Numbered from the stretch's first letter, positions 1-6,027 are shown. The stretch is DNA of 10,559 bases from CAYNDB01 sp964395915 (GCA_964395915.1 CAYNDB010000088.1:1-10559); one strand, 5' to 3'. The notes: generated by a model from the sequence alone, not told the origin. Program-made: numbers and translations.

Positions 1-1
1 G

Positions 2-1246
2 GTTCGGGGCACAGCGCGCTGGATTATTAAAAGCGCAGGACTCGATCTTGGTCTATGGCTCGCGTCTATTCAGGGGCTGTATGAAGCCAAAGGCCGGGGT
101 GAGGCGGCGGGGTATACCGTCCCCGCTGTAAATATCAGGGGGTTGACCTACGACGTGGCCCGCGCTCTGGCGCGGACCGGCCTCAAAAATAACAGTAACG
201 CCGCGCTTTTCGAAATAGCCAGGTCGGAAATAGGTTATACGAAGCAACGCCCGGCTGAATATGCGACGGTTATCATGGCCGCCGCCATTAAAGAGGGGCT
301 TAAAGGCCCTGTATTCGTTCAGGGCGATCATTTTCAGGTGAACGCGAAGAAATACAAGGAAGACCCGGATAAAGAGGTTCAAGGCGTCAAGGAGCTTATA
401 ACAGAGGCGATTGAAGCGGGGTTCTACAATATCGATATAGACACTTCCACGCTTGTCGACCTTTCCAAGCCTACGCTTGAAGAACAGCAGAGGCTCAACT
501 ATGAAGTCGGCGCGGATCTGACAGCGCATGTGCGAGGCCTGGAGCCCGCTGGGGTGACCGTTTCCGTCGGGGGGGAGATAGGCGAGGTGGGGGAGAAGAA
601 CTCCACTGTAGAGGAGCTGGAAGCTTATATGGACGGCTACAAGGCAGCATTAAGCGCAAAAGGCGGAGGTATGAAGGGTATAAGCAAGGTTTCGGTTCAA
701 ACGGGCACATCACACGGAGGTATTCCTCTCCCGGACGGGACAATTGCAAAGGTGGCGCTCGATTTCGATACGCTGAAAAAACTGTCCCACGCCGCAGTTG
801 AAAAATTCGGTCTTTCTGGCGCGGTTCAACATGGAGCGTCTACGTTGCCGGACGAAATGTTTCACCGTTTTCCGGAAACCGGAGCCTCTGAAATACATCT
901 GGCCACAGGATTTCAGAACATGATCTACGATTCGCCGGACTTCCCATCCGAACTTAAAGAAAAAATATATAACGGGCTTCACGAAAATTTTGCGTCTGAG
1001 AAAAAAGAGGGACAGACAGAAGAGCAGTTCATTTATAAAACCAGAAAAAAAGGATTTGGGCTTGCCAAAGAGGAAATTTGGCTGTTACCTGAGTCGATCC
1101 GATCGGCGATCGGAGCCCAGCTTGAGGAGAAATTCGATTTTCTTTTCAAGCAACTTAATAATGTGGACAGAACCGGGGATATAGAAAAGTATATTCCGGA
1201 TACTTCAGTGTCTCCATCTCTGTCACAAGAGATAGCCAGCGCATAA
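2..1246 (+). CDS. Class II fructose-bisphosphate aldolase family protein (5' partial)
   Basis: Likely a zinc-dependent class II aldolase that cleaves or forms fructose 1,6-bisphosphate from dihydroxyacetone phosphate and glyceraldehyde 3-phosphate in the cytoplasm. The frame is open from the first bases, so the start lies outside the window; an internal TTG at 143 is not the start, because family-like sequence (AGYTVPAVNIRGL) precedes it. 414 residues are visible. Counting from the first complete codon, GDHFQ at 108-112 supplies the catalytic Asp109 and zinc-ligand His110. GGEIGEVG at 190-197 matches the conserved Glu loop. TSHGG (His238) and QHGAS (His277) match the two further zinc histidines. 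The C-terminal part (from about 330) is longer than in the short E. coli-type enzymes. The class II aldolase fold is well supported; the exact sugar bisphosphate is inferred. No clear terminator follows the stop; a hairpin at 1625-1665 may serve. Confidence 0.85.
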   Translation, partial: VRGTARWIIKSAGLDLGLWLASIQGLYEAKGRGEAAGYTVPAVNIRGLTYDVARALARTGLKNNSNAALFEIARSEIGYTKQRPAEYATVIMAAAIKEGLKGPVFVQGDHFQVNAKKYKEDPDKEVQGVKELITEAIEAGFYNIDIDTSTLVDLSKPTLEEQQRLNYEVGADLTAHVRGLEPAGVTVSVGGEIGEVGEKNSTVEELEAYMDGYKAALSAKGGGMKGISKVSVQTGTSHGGIPLPDGTIAKVALDFDTLKKLSHAAVEKFGLSGAVQHGASTLPDEMFHRFPETGASEIHLATGFQNMIYDSPDFPSELKEKIYNGLHENFASEKKEGQTEEQFIYKTRKKGFGLAKEEIWLLPESIRSAIGAQLEEKFDFLFKQLNNVDRTGDIEKYIPDTSVSPSLSQEIASA

Positions 1247-1523
1247 GTTTTGCGGTTTGAATAAAGCGCCAGGTTCTATATGGGCTGACAACCCCCAAAT
1301 CAATACCAATTTACGCCATAAAACCTAAATTGACTCGCATTGGAATTGTAATGTCATAATATGTAACATATGTATATATTTAAGGCCGATAATAAATTTT
1401 TTGAGTCATAGACGCGAATATTATGTATGAATTATAACACTTAGAATAATCAATAGTTATAGTAATAATAAATTTTTTTATTTTATTGGAGCGGTTTGGA
1501 AAGGTTTTTTTATTGTAACGAAT
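1247..1523. other. AT-rich intergenic stretch without a gene
   Basis: No ORF with recognisable protein character lies here on either strand. From about 1310 the base composition drops to roughly a quarter G+C by line-by-line counting, in contrast to the aldolase gene before it. It holds an inverted repeat ATATGT-A-ACATAT at 1359-1371 and two copies of ATAATAAATTTTTT (1389-1402 and 1465-1478). In such AT-rich DNA these repeats may be chance. No terminator for the aldolase gene is evident directly after its stop codon. Confidence 0.6.
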
Positions 1524-1549
1524 GTTAACTAATTTTGTTGACTAATTCT
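1524..1549 (+). repeat. Tandem 13-bp direct repeat over a -35 element
   Basis: GTTAACTAATTTT at 1524-1536 is followed directly by GTTGACTAATTCT at 1537-1549, with 11 of 13 positions identical. The second copy contains the TTGACT hexamer of the putative promoter at 1538-1566. Back-to-back copies over a -35 could be a regulator site or a duplicated promoter element; that role is inferred. Confidence 0.5.
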
Positions 1550-1566
1550 AAATGGTGGATTAGATT
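1538..1566 (+). promoter_or_regulatory. Putative sigma70-type promoter for a small RNA
   Basis: TTGACT at 1538-1543 (5 of 6 to the -35 consensus), a 17-bp spacer, then TAGATT at 1561-1566 (4 of 6 to the -10 consensus). The predicted transcription start is near 1573. No + strand gene follows, only the hairpin at 1625-1665. AT-rich DNA gives chance matches, but the -35 and spacing are good. Confidence 0.4.
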
Positions 1567-1572
1567 TATATA

Positions 1573-1672
1573 TAGGTATATACGATTATGTTTATTTGAA
1601 AGTGAACGTAATTTCATCCCCACCAAGGTTCCATCGGTTGCGATTTATCGCTCCGGTGGAGCCTTCTTTATA
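1573..1672 (+). ncRNA. Candidate small RNA ending in an intrinsic terminator
   Basis: A transcript from the promoter at 1538-1566 would be about 100 nt long. It would consist of an AU-rich 5' half of about 50 nt and a strong 3' hairpin (1625-1665) with a short U-rich tail. It lies in the gap between the + strand aldolase and the - strand lipoprotein gene, on the opposite strand to the lipoprotein's 3' trailer, so it could act as an antisense or trans-acting RNA. It matches no RNA family I recognise. The alternative is that the hairpin simply ends a long aldolase 3' untranslated region. The promoter and hairpin are visible; the RNA is inferred. Confidence 0.35.
1625..1670 (+). terminator. Rho-independent terminator, + strand
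   Basis: Arms AAGGTTCCATCGG (1625-1637) and CCGGTGGAGCCTT (1653-1665) pair over all 13 positions on the + strand, with two U-G wobbles. The loop contains a further GCGA-TTTA-TCGC hairpin. A CTTTAT tail follows. Read on the - strand, the two wobbles become A-C mismatches and no U-tract follows, so the structure is built for + strand RNA. It ends either the candidate small RNA or read-through from the aldolase gene. Confidence 0.7.
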
Positions 1673-1704
1673 ATAAGCCTAACGCCAGTTTTTGAAAAGG
1701 TTTC

Positions 1705-2205
1705 TCACATTTTTTCCCAGACCCACGGTTCAGAGCCTGAGCCTGTTGTCAGCAGATTACCACCGTCTGAAAACGAGTATGGGGCGGCATTTAAAATGCC
1801 ATCTGTAACAGGCGCCACGGAAGGGATGCATGCGAAGCCACTTGCAGCTACAGTTTCCGTATAGGTATCGGTATCAACGGCCACGGATCCGGTCCATGTG
1901 CAGACGACGGTATCCCACACCAGTACTCTCACAGAGTCATAGGTCGACCTTCCTGTTATGGATGATGAACTGCTTATTGTCCAGGCTCCGGAGACAATCA
2001 AGGTAGACGCAGGGACGGAGGTTAAGCTCCATGTGCCTATCCATGAGCCGTCACTAGAAGAGGAGCCGCTGTCGCCTGATGTGCCTGAAGAGCCGTCGCT
2101 GGTTGAGCTTGTGTCGCCACCACTGCCACCACCACAGCTAATAACAGAAATGGTTGATAAACAGATAATCGAGGAAAGAAGAAAAGATTTCATTAAATTG
2201 GTCAT
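1705..2205 (-). CDS. Ser/Gly-rich lipoprotein of unknown function
   Basis: A 166-residue predicted lipoprotein. Residues 1-23 form a signal peptide (Lys6, then a hydrophobic stretch) ending in the lipobox V-I-S-Cys24, followed by GGG; the mature protein would be anchored to a membrane, probably the outer one. Residues 25-54 are a flexible Gly/Ser/Thr/Asp linker. The rest begins with a GTW motif (58-60) and is rich in beta-prone Ser/Thr/Val, with Cys102 and Cys126 that could form a disulfide, like a small lipocalin-type barrel. I do not recognise the family. Upstream AGGT is a weak ribosome site 5 nt before the ATG. It lies downstream of the yqgE-like gene on the same strand but seems to have its own -10 at 2224-2229. 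The + strand lipoprotein at 5508-6014 has the same architecture. Confidence 0.75.
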   Translation of the reverse strand: MTNLMKSFLLSSIICLSTISVISCGGGSGGDTSSTSDGSSGTSGDSGSSSSDGSWIGTWSLTSVPASTLIVSGAWTISSSSSITGRSTYDSVRVLVWDTVVCTWTGSVAVDTDTYTETVAASGFACIPSVAPVTDGILNAAPYSFSDGGNLLTTGSGSEPWVWEKM

Positions 2206-2223
2206 GACATACCTATAGTTATC

Positions 2224-2229
2224 ATTATA
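2224..2229 (-). promoter_or_regulatory. Putative -10 element for the - strand lipoprotein
   Basis: Read on the - strand this is a perfect TATAAT, about 19 nt upstream of the lipoprotein ATG, so the leader would be very short. No good -35 lies 16-18 bp further upstream. Instead there is a perfect 12-bp palindrome, AACAATATTGTT, at 2239-2250, which might be an operator. A palindrome of this size is not rare by chance in AT-rich DNA. Confidence 0.35.
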
Positions 2230-2326
2230 GAAAAACGAAACAATATTGTTATTGTTGTAGATATGCCCAGAATTTACAGCAATCCCGTGAGTATGTAAAG
2301 GATGGTAATGTGGTGTGGCGCAGGTC

Positions 2327-3061
2327 TTAGCGCCGCATGGAAACCATCAGATTTTGTTCCTCGTATCCTTTAACCCAATGCTGATTAAACCTCACCATAA
2401 AATTGCGCCAGATAATTTCCGGCGGCGTGTCGAAAATGTCCGCAGGGATGGCCCGCACAACGCGCCAGTCTCCACGTTCGACCTCCGCCTCAAGCTGGCC
2501 GGGAGCCCACCCTGTATATCCTGCGTATGCCCGTATAGTATTGGTCAGGCTTGACTCCGCAAGTACTCTGTTTAAGCCGTCCATGCCTATACTAAGGTAG
2601 ACATCACCAAAAACATGTTCCGCCATATCGGGAGCGTTTTGGCTGGTAAATAACATTACGAGACTGAACTGCGACACCGGTCCACCGATAAATACGGTTT
2701 CGTTAAATCCTTTAAGCTCTTTTACATCTGGTAACGCTTTTGAGAGCGGGATGTTTGTTGGCCGGTTAATGATAACTCCCGCCGCGCCATCTTGTGAGTT
2801 GTGGCTGATAATAAGCACTACCGTCTCATCAAACCTGTGATCCCGGAGACTTGGCTTCGCTACCAGTAATACGCCTTTTGAAAGCGCCTCATTTTCAGAT
2901 AATCCGGCGACATGGTATTCGGGGGGATGGGTTATGTTTTCGCGCTTTTGGGGGACTGTATCCGCTGCGAAAGCCGTGGAGGCCACGACGGGAAAAAGGA
3001 GCGCCATTATGGCTGCCAGCAAGTGGGACGCTCTTAAATAGTTACTGTTAATCCGTTTCAT
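2327..3061 (-). CDS. YqgE/AlgH (UPF0301) family protein with a signal peptide
   Basis: A 244-residue member of the YqgE/AlgH family, whose biochemical role is not established; AlgH was named from alginate regulation in Pseudomonas. The family core spans about 62-228: GVLLVAKPSL at 63-72, the F-ETVVLI strand, GVIINRPTN (95-103), GGPV (126-129), and YAGYTGWAPGQLE with GDWRVV near 179-202. Typical members are about 185-190 residues and lack a leader. Here residues 1-33 form a convincing Sec signal peptide: Lys2 and Arg3, a hydrophobic stretch, and a likely AFA/A cleavage after residue 32. The protein is therefore probably periplasmic, or outside the cytoplasm. AAGGAG on the - strand lies 10 nt before the ATG, supporting this start. 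It is divergent from the SRP RNA-dnaX cluster. Confidence 0.9.
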   Translation of the reverse strand: MKRINSNYLRASHLLAAIMALLFPVVASTAFAADTVPQKRENITHPPEYHVAGLSENEALSKGVLLVAKPSLRDHRFDETVVLIISHNSQDGAAGVIINRPTNIPLSKALPDVKELKGFNETVFIGGPVSQFSLVMLFTSQNAPDMAEHVFGDVYLSIGMDGLNRVLAESSLTNTIRAYAGYTGWAPGQLEAEVERGDWRVVRAIPADIFDTPPEIIWRNFMVRFNQHWVKGYEEQNLMVSMRR

Positions 3062-3081
3062 ATCAATACTTCTCCTTGGAT

Positions 3082-3099
3082 AATGCGTTTTTTCGCATT
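3082..3099 (-). other. Small hairpin in the 5' leader of the yqgE-like gene
   Basis: AATGCG (3082-3087) and CGCATT (3094-3099) form a perfect 6-bp stem with a 6-nt homopolymer loop. On the - strand it stands 4 nt before the AAGGAG ribosome site of the yqgE-like gene, so it could protect or modulate that leader. It has no terminator tail on the - strand. A chance origin is possible. Confidence 0.35.
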
Positions 3100-3197
3100 T
3101 CTGCTACTATTTTATTTTACCATTTTTTTTGTTTTTTTTCCCTTTTTGTCCTATGGCGGAAATATGCGCGATCAAAATTTTTGAGGTTGAAAGCGCC

Positions 3198-3226
3198 TTT
3201 TGCCAACTGTTCCCGTGTGCTATAGT
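3198..3226 (+). promoter_or_regulatory. Putative promoter of the SRP RNA gene
   Basis: TATAGT at 3221-3226 is a good -10. The -35 would be TTGCCA at 3200-3205 with a short 15-bp spacer, or an overlapping register up to 2 bp upstream. An alternative -10, CATAAT at 3241-3246, would start transcription at G3253, exactly the first base of the SRP RNA stem, but it has a poor -35. Upstream, 3112-3147 is a long T-rich tract that might act as an UP-like element. The exact start is undecided. Confidence 0.4.
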
Positions 3227-3252
3227 TTGTTCGAATGAATCATAATCATTTT

Positions 3253-3372
3253 GAGGCGGCCAAAGCGCCGGGTCTTACGCAATCGTTACCCGTAACCCCG
3301 TCAGGCCCGGAAGGGAGCAGCGGCAGCGGAGCTTTCGATGTGCAGTAAGGAACCCGGCGCTATGGCCGCCTC
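3253..3372 (+). ncRNA. ffs: Signal recognition particle RNA (4.5S-type, small bacterial form)
   Basis: RNA of the signal recognition particle, which pairs with the Ffh protein to deliver nascent membrane proteins to the Sec translocon. The hallmark apical hairpin is present at about 3300-3320: GTCAGGCCCGGAAGGGAGCAG, with the GGAA tetraloop and the asymmetric internal loop that binds Ffh. The ends close a long helix: GAGGCGGCC (3253-3261) pairs with GGCCGCCTC (3364-3372), and GCGCCGGGT (3265-3273) pairs with ACCCGGCGC (3352-3360). At about 120 nt it is the short form without an Alu domain. dnaX starts 49 nt downstream, a common arrangement in bacteria. No separate U-tract follows, so read-through into dnaX is possible. 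Confidence 0.95.
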
Positions 3373-3421
3373 GTTATTACTATCTATTGGCGCTGGGCAG
3401 AGCTTGCGCGATTGAGATCAT

Positions 3422-5095
3422 ATGAGCGAACAATACACCGTCACGGCCCGCAAATTTCGGCCGAGGACGTTTAGCCAGATTGTAGGCCAACCTCACATCG
3501 TTCGTACGTTGACTAACGCGATCGTCAAAAAGCGAATCGGGCACGCCTATCTTTTCTCTGGCACAAGAGGCGTGGGTAAAACCACGACTGCCAGGATACT
3601 TGCCAAGGCGTTGAATTGCGCAAACGGCCCCACGCCCGAGCCTTGCCTTGAGTGCGAGAATTGCAAGGAGATCGAAGCGGGCTCGTCGATGGATGTTATT
3701 GAGATTGACGGCGCCTCGAACACCGGGATAGACAACATACGCGAGCTTAGGGAAAACGCCCAGTTCACCCCTTCAAAGTCGACATATAAAATATATATCA
3801 TTGACGAGGTGCACCAGATATCAAAAGCGGCTTTCAACGCCCTGCTAAAAACGCTGGAGGAGCCGCCGCCGCATGTAAAATTTATTTTTGCCACAACGGA
3901 GCTTGTAAAAGTTCCGGAGACGATTCTTTCCCGTTGCCAGAGTTTCGAGTATCGCAGTATCTCCGTGAAAGATATTTCAGATCAGCTAAAAATGATCGCG
4001 GAACATGAAAATATAAATATTACGGCGGGGGCCATTGAACTACTTTCCAGAAGGGCGGCGGGCTCCATGCGTGACGCGCAATCCCTTTTCGACCAAGCGG
4101 CGGCCTATGGAGGTGGTTCGGTTACGGAGGAGGATATCAAGCTCATCCTTGGAATGGTGGACAAGGCCCTGCTGTTTGATGTCATTGACGCTACGATAAG
4201 GCAGGATCGTCGGACCCTTCTGGACCTGGTTGAGAAAGCGGCTTATACAGGCTCCGACCCCGCTCTTTTCGTGGAAGATTTGGCGGAGACTGCAAGGAAC
4301 ATAATGGTGGCCAAAATAAACCCTGAACGGCTGACAGAATATGGTGAAGAGGAAAAAAACAGGTTAAAACAGTGGGCTCAAACTCTCGATTTTGATGAAA
4401 TACAGCGGTATTTCCAAGTGTTGACAAAAACAATGGAGGATATGAAACGGAGCTCACAGCCCGCCCTGGTTATGGAGATGGGGGTTTTAAGACTTTCCGA
4501 GAAGCGGGGCCTTGTGAAAATTGACGACCTGATAGATAACGTATCGAAAGCGGAGACCGCTATTGAAAAAAAAATGGTCCACAGCAACCCTCCCGCGCAA
4601 GAAACTGTGAAACCGACAAGCCCTGTTGATGGCGGGTCTGGCAAGAAGCATGTTTCCATAGCGGTCGACTCCAACGTGGAAAAGGCTCCCCGGGAGATTG
4701 AGAGCGCGTTCAACCATGGGTCCGGTTCCGGCCTTCTTCAGGCTTTTATGGATTCCGACACATTGTTGAGGGGTATTCTGGATAACGCCGTCGTCCAGAT
4801 AAAAGATGATGTCATGGTTATTTACGTAAACGATATGTTTACGCGTGAAAAGCTGGAGAAACAGGAAACGAAACTGGCGCTTGAAAAAATCGCCGAAGAT
4901 AAGCTGAATCGAAAAATACGGCTTGTGGCGATGGTCAATGGCGAAAAAAAAAATGGCGGAGATAAACAAGATCGAAAAGACCGTGACCGTGAGGTGATAA
5001 TAAAACGTCAGATGATCGACATGCCGATAGTGCAGAAGGCTATGGAAATTTTTAGCGGCGAAATAGAAGATGTGAGGATTCCCAAAGATATATAA
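3422..5095 (+). CDS. dnaX: DNA polymerase III subunit tau (and possibly gamma)
   Basis: The clamp-loader ATPase subunit that loads the beta sliding clamp and, through the tau C-terminus, links polymerase to helicase. The 557 residues show AAA+ domains I-II: Walker A GTRGVGKTT at 47-55, zinc cysteines 66, 75, 78 and 81, Walker B IYIIDE at 124-129, sensor 1 ATTE at 157-160, the SRC arginine-finger motif at 170-172 and sensor 2 GSMRDAQ at 214-220. The domain III collar runs to about 375. A variable linker and a tau-specific C-terminus follow. An A9 run at 4566-4574 (codons 382-385) sits right after domain III; slippage to either other frame reaches a stop at 4608 or 4627, giving a gamma-like product of about 395-402 residues. 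Only a weak GAG precedes the ATG. It heads the dnaX-ybaB-lipoprotein-recR series. Confidence 0.97.
   Translation: MSEQYTVTARKFRPRTFSQIVGQPHIVRTLTNAIVKKRIGHAYLFSGTRGVGKTTTARILAKALNCANGPTPEPCLECENCKEIEAGSSMDVIEIDGASNTGIDNIRELRENAQFTPSKSTYKIYIIDEVHQISKAAFNALLKTLEEPPPHVKFIFATTELVKVPETILSRCQSFEYRSISVKDISDQLKMIAEHENINITAGAIELLSRRAAGSMRDAQSLFDQAAAYGGGSVTEEDIKLILGMVDKALLFDVIDATIRQDRRTLLDLVEKAAYTGSDPALFVEDLAETARNIMVAKINPERLTEYGEEEKNRLKQWAQTLDFDEIQRYFQVLTKTMEDMKRSSQPALVMEMGVLRLSEKRGLVKIDDLIDNVSKAETAIEKKMVHSNPPAQETVKPTSPVDGGSGKKHVSIAVDSNVEKAPREIESAFNHGSGSGLLQAFMDSDTLLRGILDNAVVQIKDDVMVIYVNDMFTREKLEKQETKLALEKIAEDKLNRKIRLVAMVNGEKKNGGDKQDRKDRDREVIIKRQMIDMPIVQKAMEIFSGEIEDVRIPKDI
4566..4574 (+). promoter_or_regulatory. 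A9 slippery tract in dnaX
   Basis: Nine consecutive A read as gAA-AAA-AAA-Atg at codons 382-385, at the boundary between the AAA+/collar region and the tau extension. In the frame reached by one extra A the stop is TGA at 4627-4629; in the frame reached by one fewer A it is TGA at 4608-4610. Comparable A-tracts make gamma by transcriptional slippage in Thermus dnaX. That it works here is inferred. Confidence 0.4.
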
Positions 5096-5140
5096 TTCGG
5101 AGCGATTACATATGGTAGTTTTAAAATATATTGGAATTTT

Positions 5141-5145
5141 GGGAG
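5141..5145 (+). promoter_or_regulatory. Ribosome binding site fixing the ybaB start
   Basis: GGGAG lies 6 nt before the ATG at 5152. It shows that translation begins at MSKGFGN and not at the in-frame TTG at 5131, which lies upstream of this site and would add seven residues not typical of the family. Confidence 0.75.
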
Positions 5146-5151
5146 TTGAAA

Positions 5152-5472
5152 ATGTCTAAAGGTTTCGGGAACCTGATGCGTCAGGCCCAGGTGATGAAAA
5201 AGAAAATCGCCGAAGCGCAGGAGGCTGTTGAAGCGCAGACCTTCGACGGAGAGGCTGGTCAGGGGAAAGTGAAAGTAACCGTTTCAGGCGGGTTGGAGAC
5301 AAAATCGATATCTATCGAAAAGGAGCTTGTGGATCCTGACGATACCGGTATGCTCGAGGACCTGATCGTAGTGGCTGTTAATGATGCTATCACTAAAGCT
5401 ACCAAAGCCAAAGATGATGAGATGAGCCGTCTTACTGGTGGGCTGGACCTTAAAATGCCAGGTCTTTTCTAA
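5152..5472 (+). CDS. ybaB: YbaB/EbfC family nucleoid-associated protein
   Basis: A small dimeric DNA-binding protein of the nucleoid, usually encoded between dnaX and recR. The 106 residues match the family length of about 100-110. The N-terminus GFGNLMRQAQVMKKKIAEAQE (residues 4-24 from the ATG at 5152) is the typical amphipathic helix. It is followed by the GEAGQGKVKVTVSGG strand region, the conserved I-E-KELVDPDD segment, a helix containing VAVNDAITKAT, and the end GGLDLKMPGLF, close to the family's GG-x(n)-PG-F ending. It lies 56 nt after dnaX and 35 nt before the lipoprotein gene, all on the same strand, so one transcript is likely. Confidence 0.95.
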   Translation: MSKGFGNLMRQAQVMKKKIAEAQEAVEAQTFDGEAGQGKVKVTVSGGLETKSISIEKELVDPDDTGMLEDLIVVAVNDAITKATKAKDDEMSRLTGGLDLKMPGLF

Positions 5473-5507
5473 ATATTGCTACAAGTTCAGTTTTTAGGAG
5501 CGCTGTC

Positions 5508-6014
5508 ATGATAAAACGTTATCCCAAACTTAAGTCAATGCTGACATTTGCCCTGGCGCTCTTTGCCATTTCCGGGTGCGGCGGCTCCTCTGGTTCCGGA
5601 AGCTCAGCTATAACTTCCGATCCTCCTTCAGTTGTTGGGACATGGGTTTCGTCGGATGGCTCTTCCACACTTGCTTACACTGATAGCTCCACGTCAAGGT
5701 CTCGTGTGACGCAAACTTACAACCATTTGTGTACATTGACTTCCGGTTGCACGATGTCCGGTCCGATGGAGTTCAACTGGGACAAAACAGAAGAGGCGTC
5801 CTGGCCCGCCGATATGGGAGCTGATGGCAATGTCGTATACAGTGGGACATACAACATGAATCATACAGCTTTTAGCGGATGCGCTGTGACGGAGACTCTG
5901 ACAGGCTCTGTGGAAATGACTACTGACGGAAAATATATGAAGTATACGGGGTTTGACATGATGTCCGGCATGATGTCCGACATGGCAAACGATTTCTGGA
6001 GTAAAAGCGAGTGA
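5508..6014 (+). CDS. Small lipoprotein of unknown function inside the dnaX-recR cluster
   Basis: A 168-residue predicted lipoprotein. The signal peptide at 1-23 (Lys3, Arg4, Lys7, Lys9, then a hydrophobic MLTFALALFA stretch) ends in the lipobox I-S-G-Cys24, followed by GGSSGSGSS. After the linker, VGTW at 43-46 resembles the start of lipocalin-like domains. Cysteines 75, 81 and 125 may form a disulfide. The C-terminus is methionine-rich (six Met between 144 and 159, including MMSGMM), which suggests metal contact or merely packing. AGGAG lies 7 nt before the ATG. The stop is 13 nt before recR, so expression with ybaB and recR is likely even though the role is unrelated. The - strand lipoprotein at 1705-2205 has the same lipobox position, linker and GTW motif. 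I do not recognise the family. Confidence 0.8.
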   Translation: MIKRYPKLKSMLTFALALFAISGCGGSSGSGSSAITSDPPSVVGTWVSSDGSSTLAYTDSSTSRSRVTQTYNHLCTLTSGCTMSGPMEFNWDKTEEASWPADMGADGNVVYSGTYNMNHTAFSGCAVTETLTGSVEMTTDGKYMKYTGFDMMSGMMSDMANDFWSKSE

Positions 6015-6027
6015 CCGGAGGCGAGGG

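Noticed and set aside
1535..1864. Open frame of 109 codons on the + strand
   Set aside because: It crosses the terminator hairpin, overlaps the lipoprotein gene on the other strand, has no ribosome site and its protein shows no domain character.
1958..2218. Pro/Glu-rich open frame antisense to the - strand lipoprotein
   Set aside because: Its composition is the complement of the Ser/Gly-rich linker codons; the opposite strand has a signal peptide and lipobox.
2313..2338. Inverted repeat GGCGC/GCGCC over the stop of the yqgE-like gene, considered as its terminator
   Set aside because: The core stem is only 5 bp, the extra pairs are partly wobbles that mismatch on the - strand, and no U-tract follows in the direction of transcription.
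4487..4969. Long open frame antisense to dnaX
   Set aside because: dnaX is unmistakable on the + strand; the reverse frame has no recognisable domain or ribosome site.
5131..5151. Upstream TTG start for ybaB
   Set aside because: The GGGAG ribosome site at 5141-5145 lies inside this extension and serves the ATG at 5152; family members begin at the later start.
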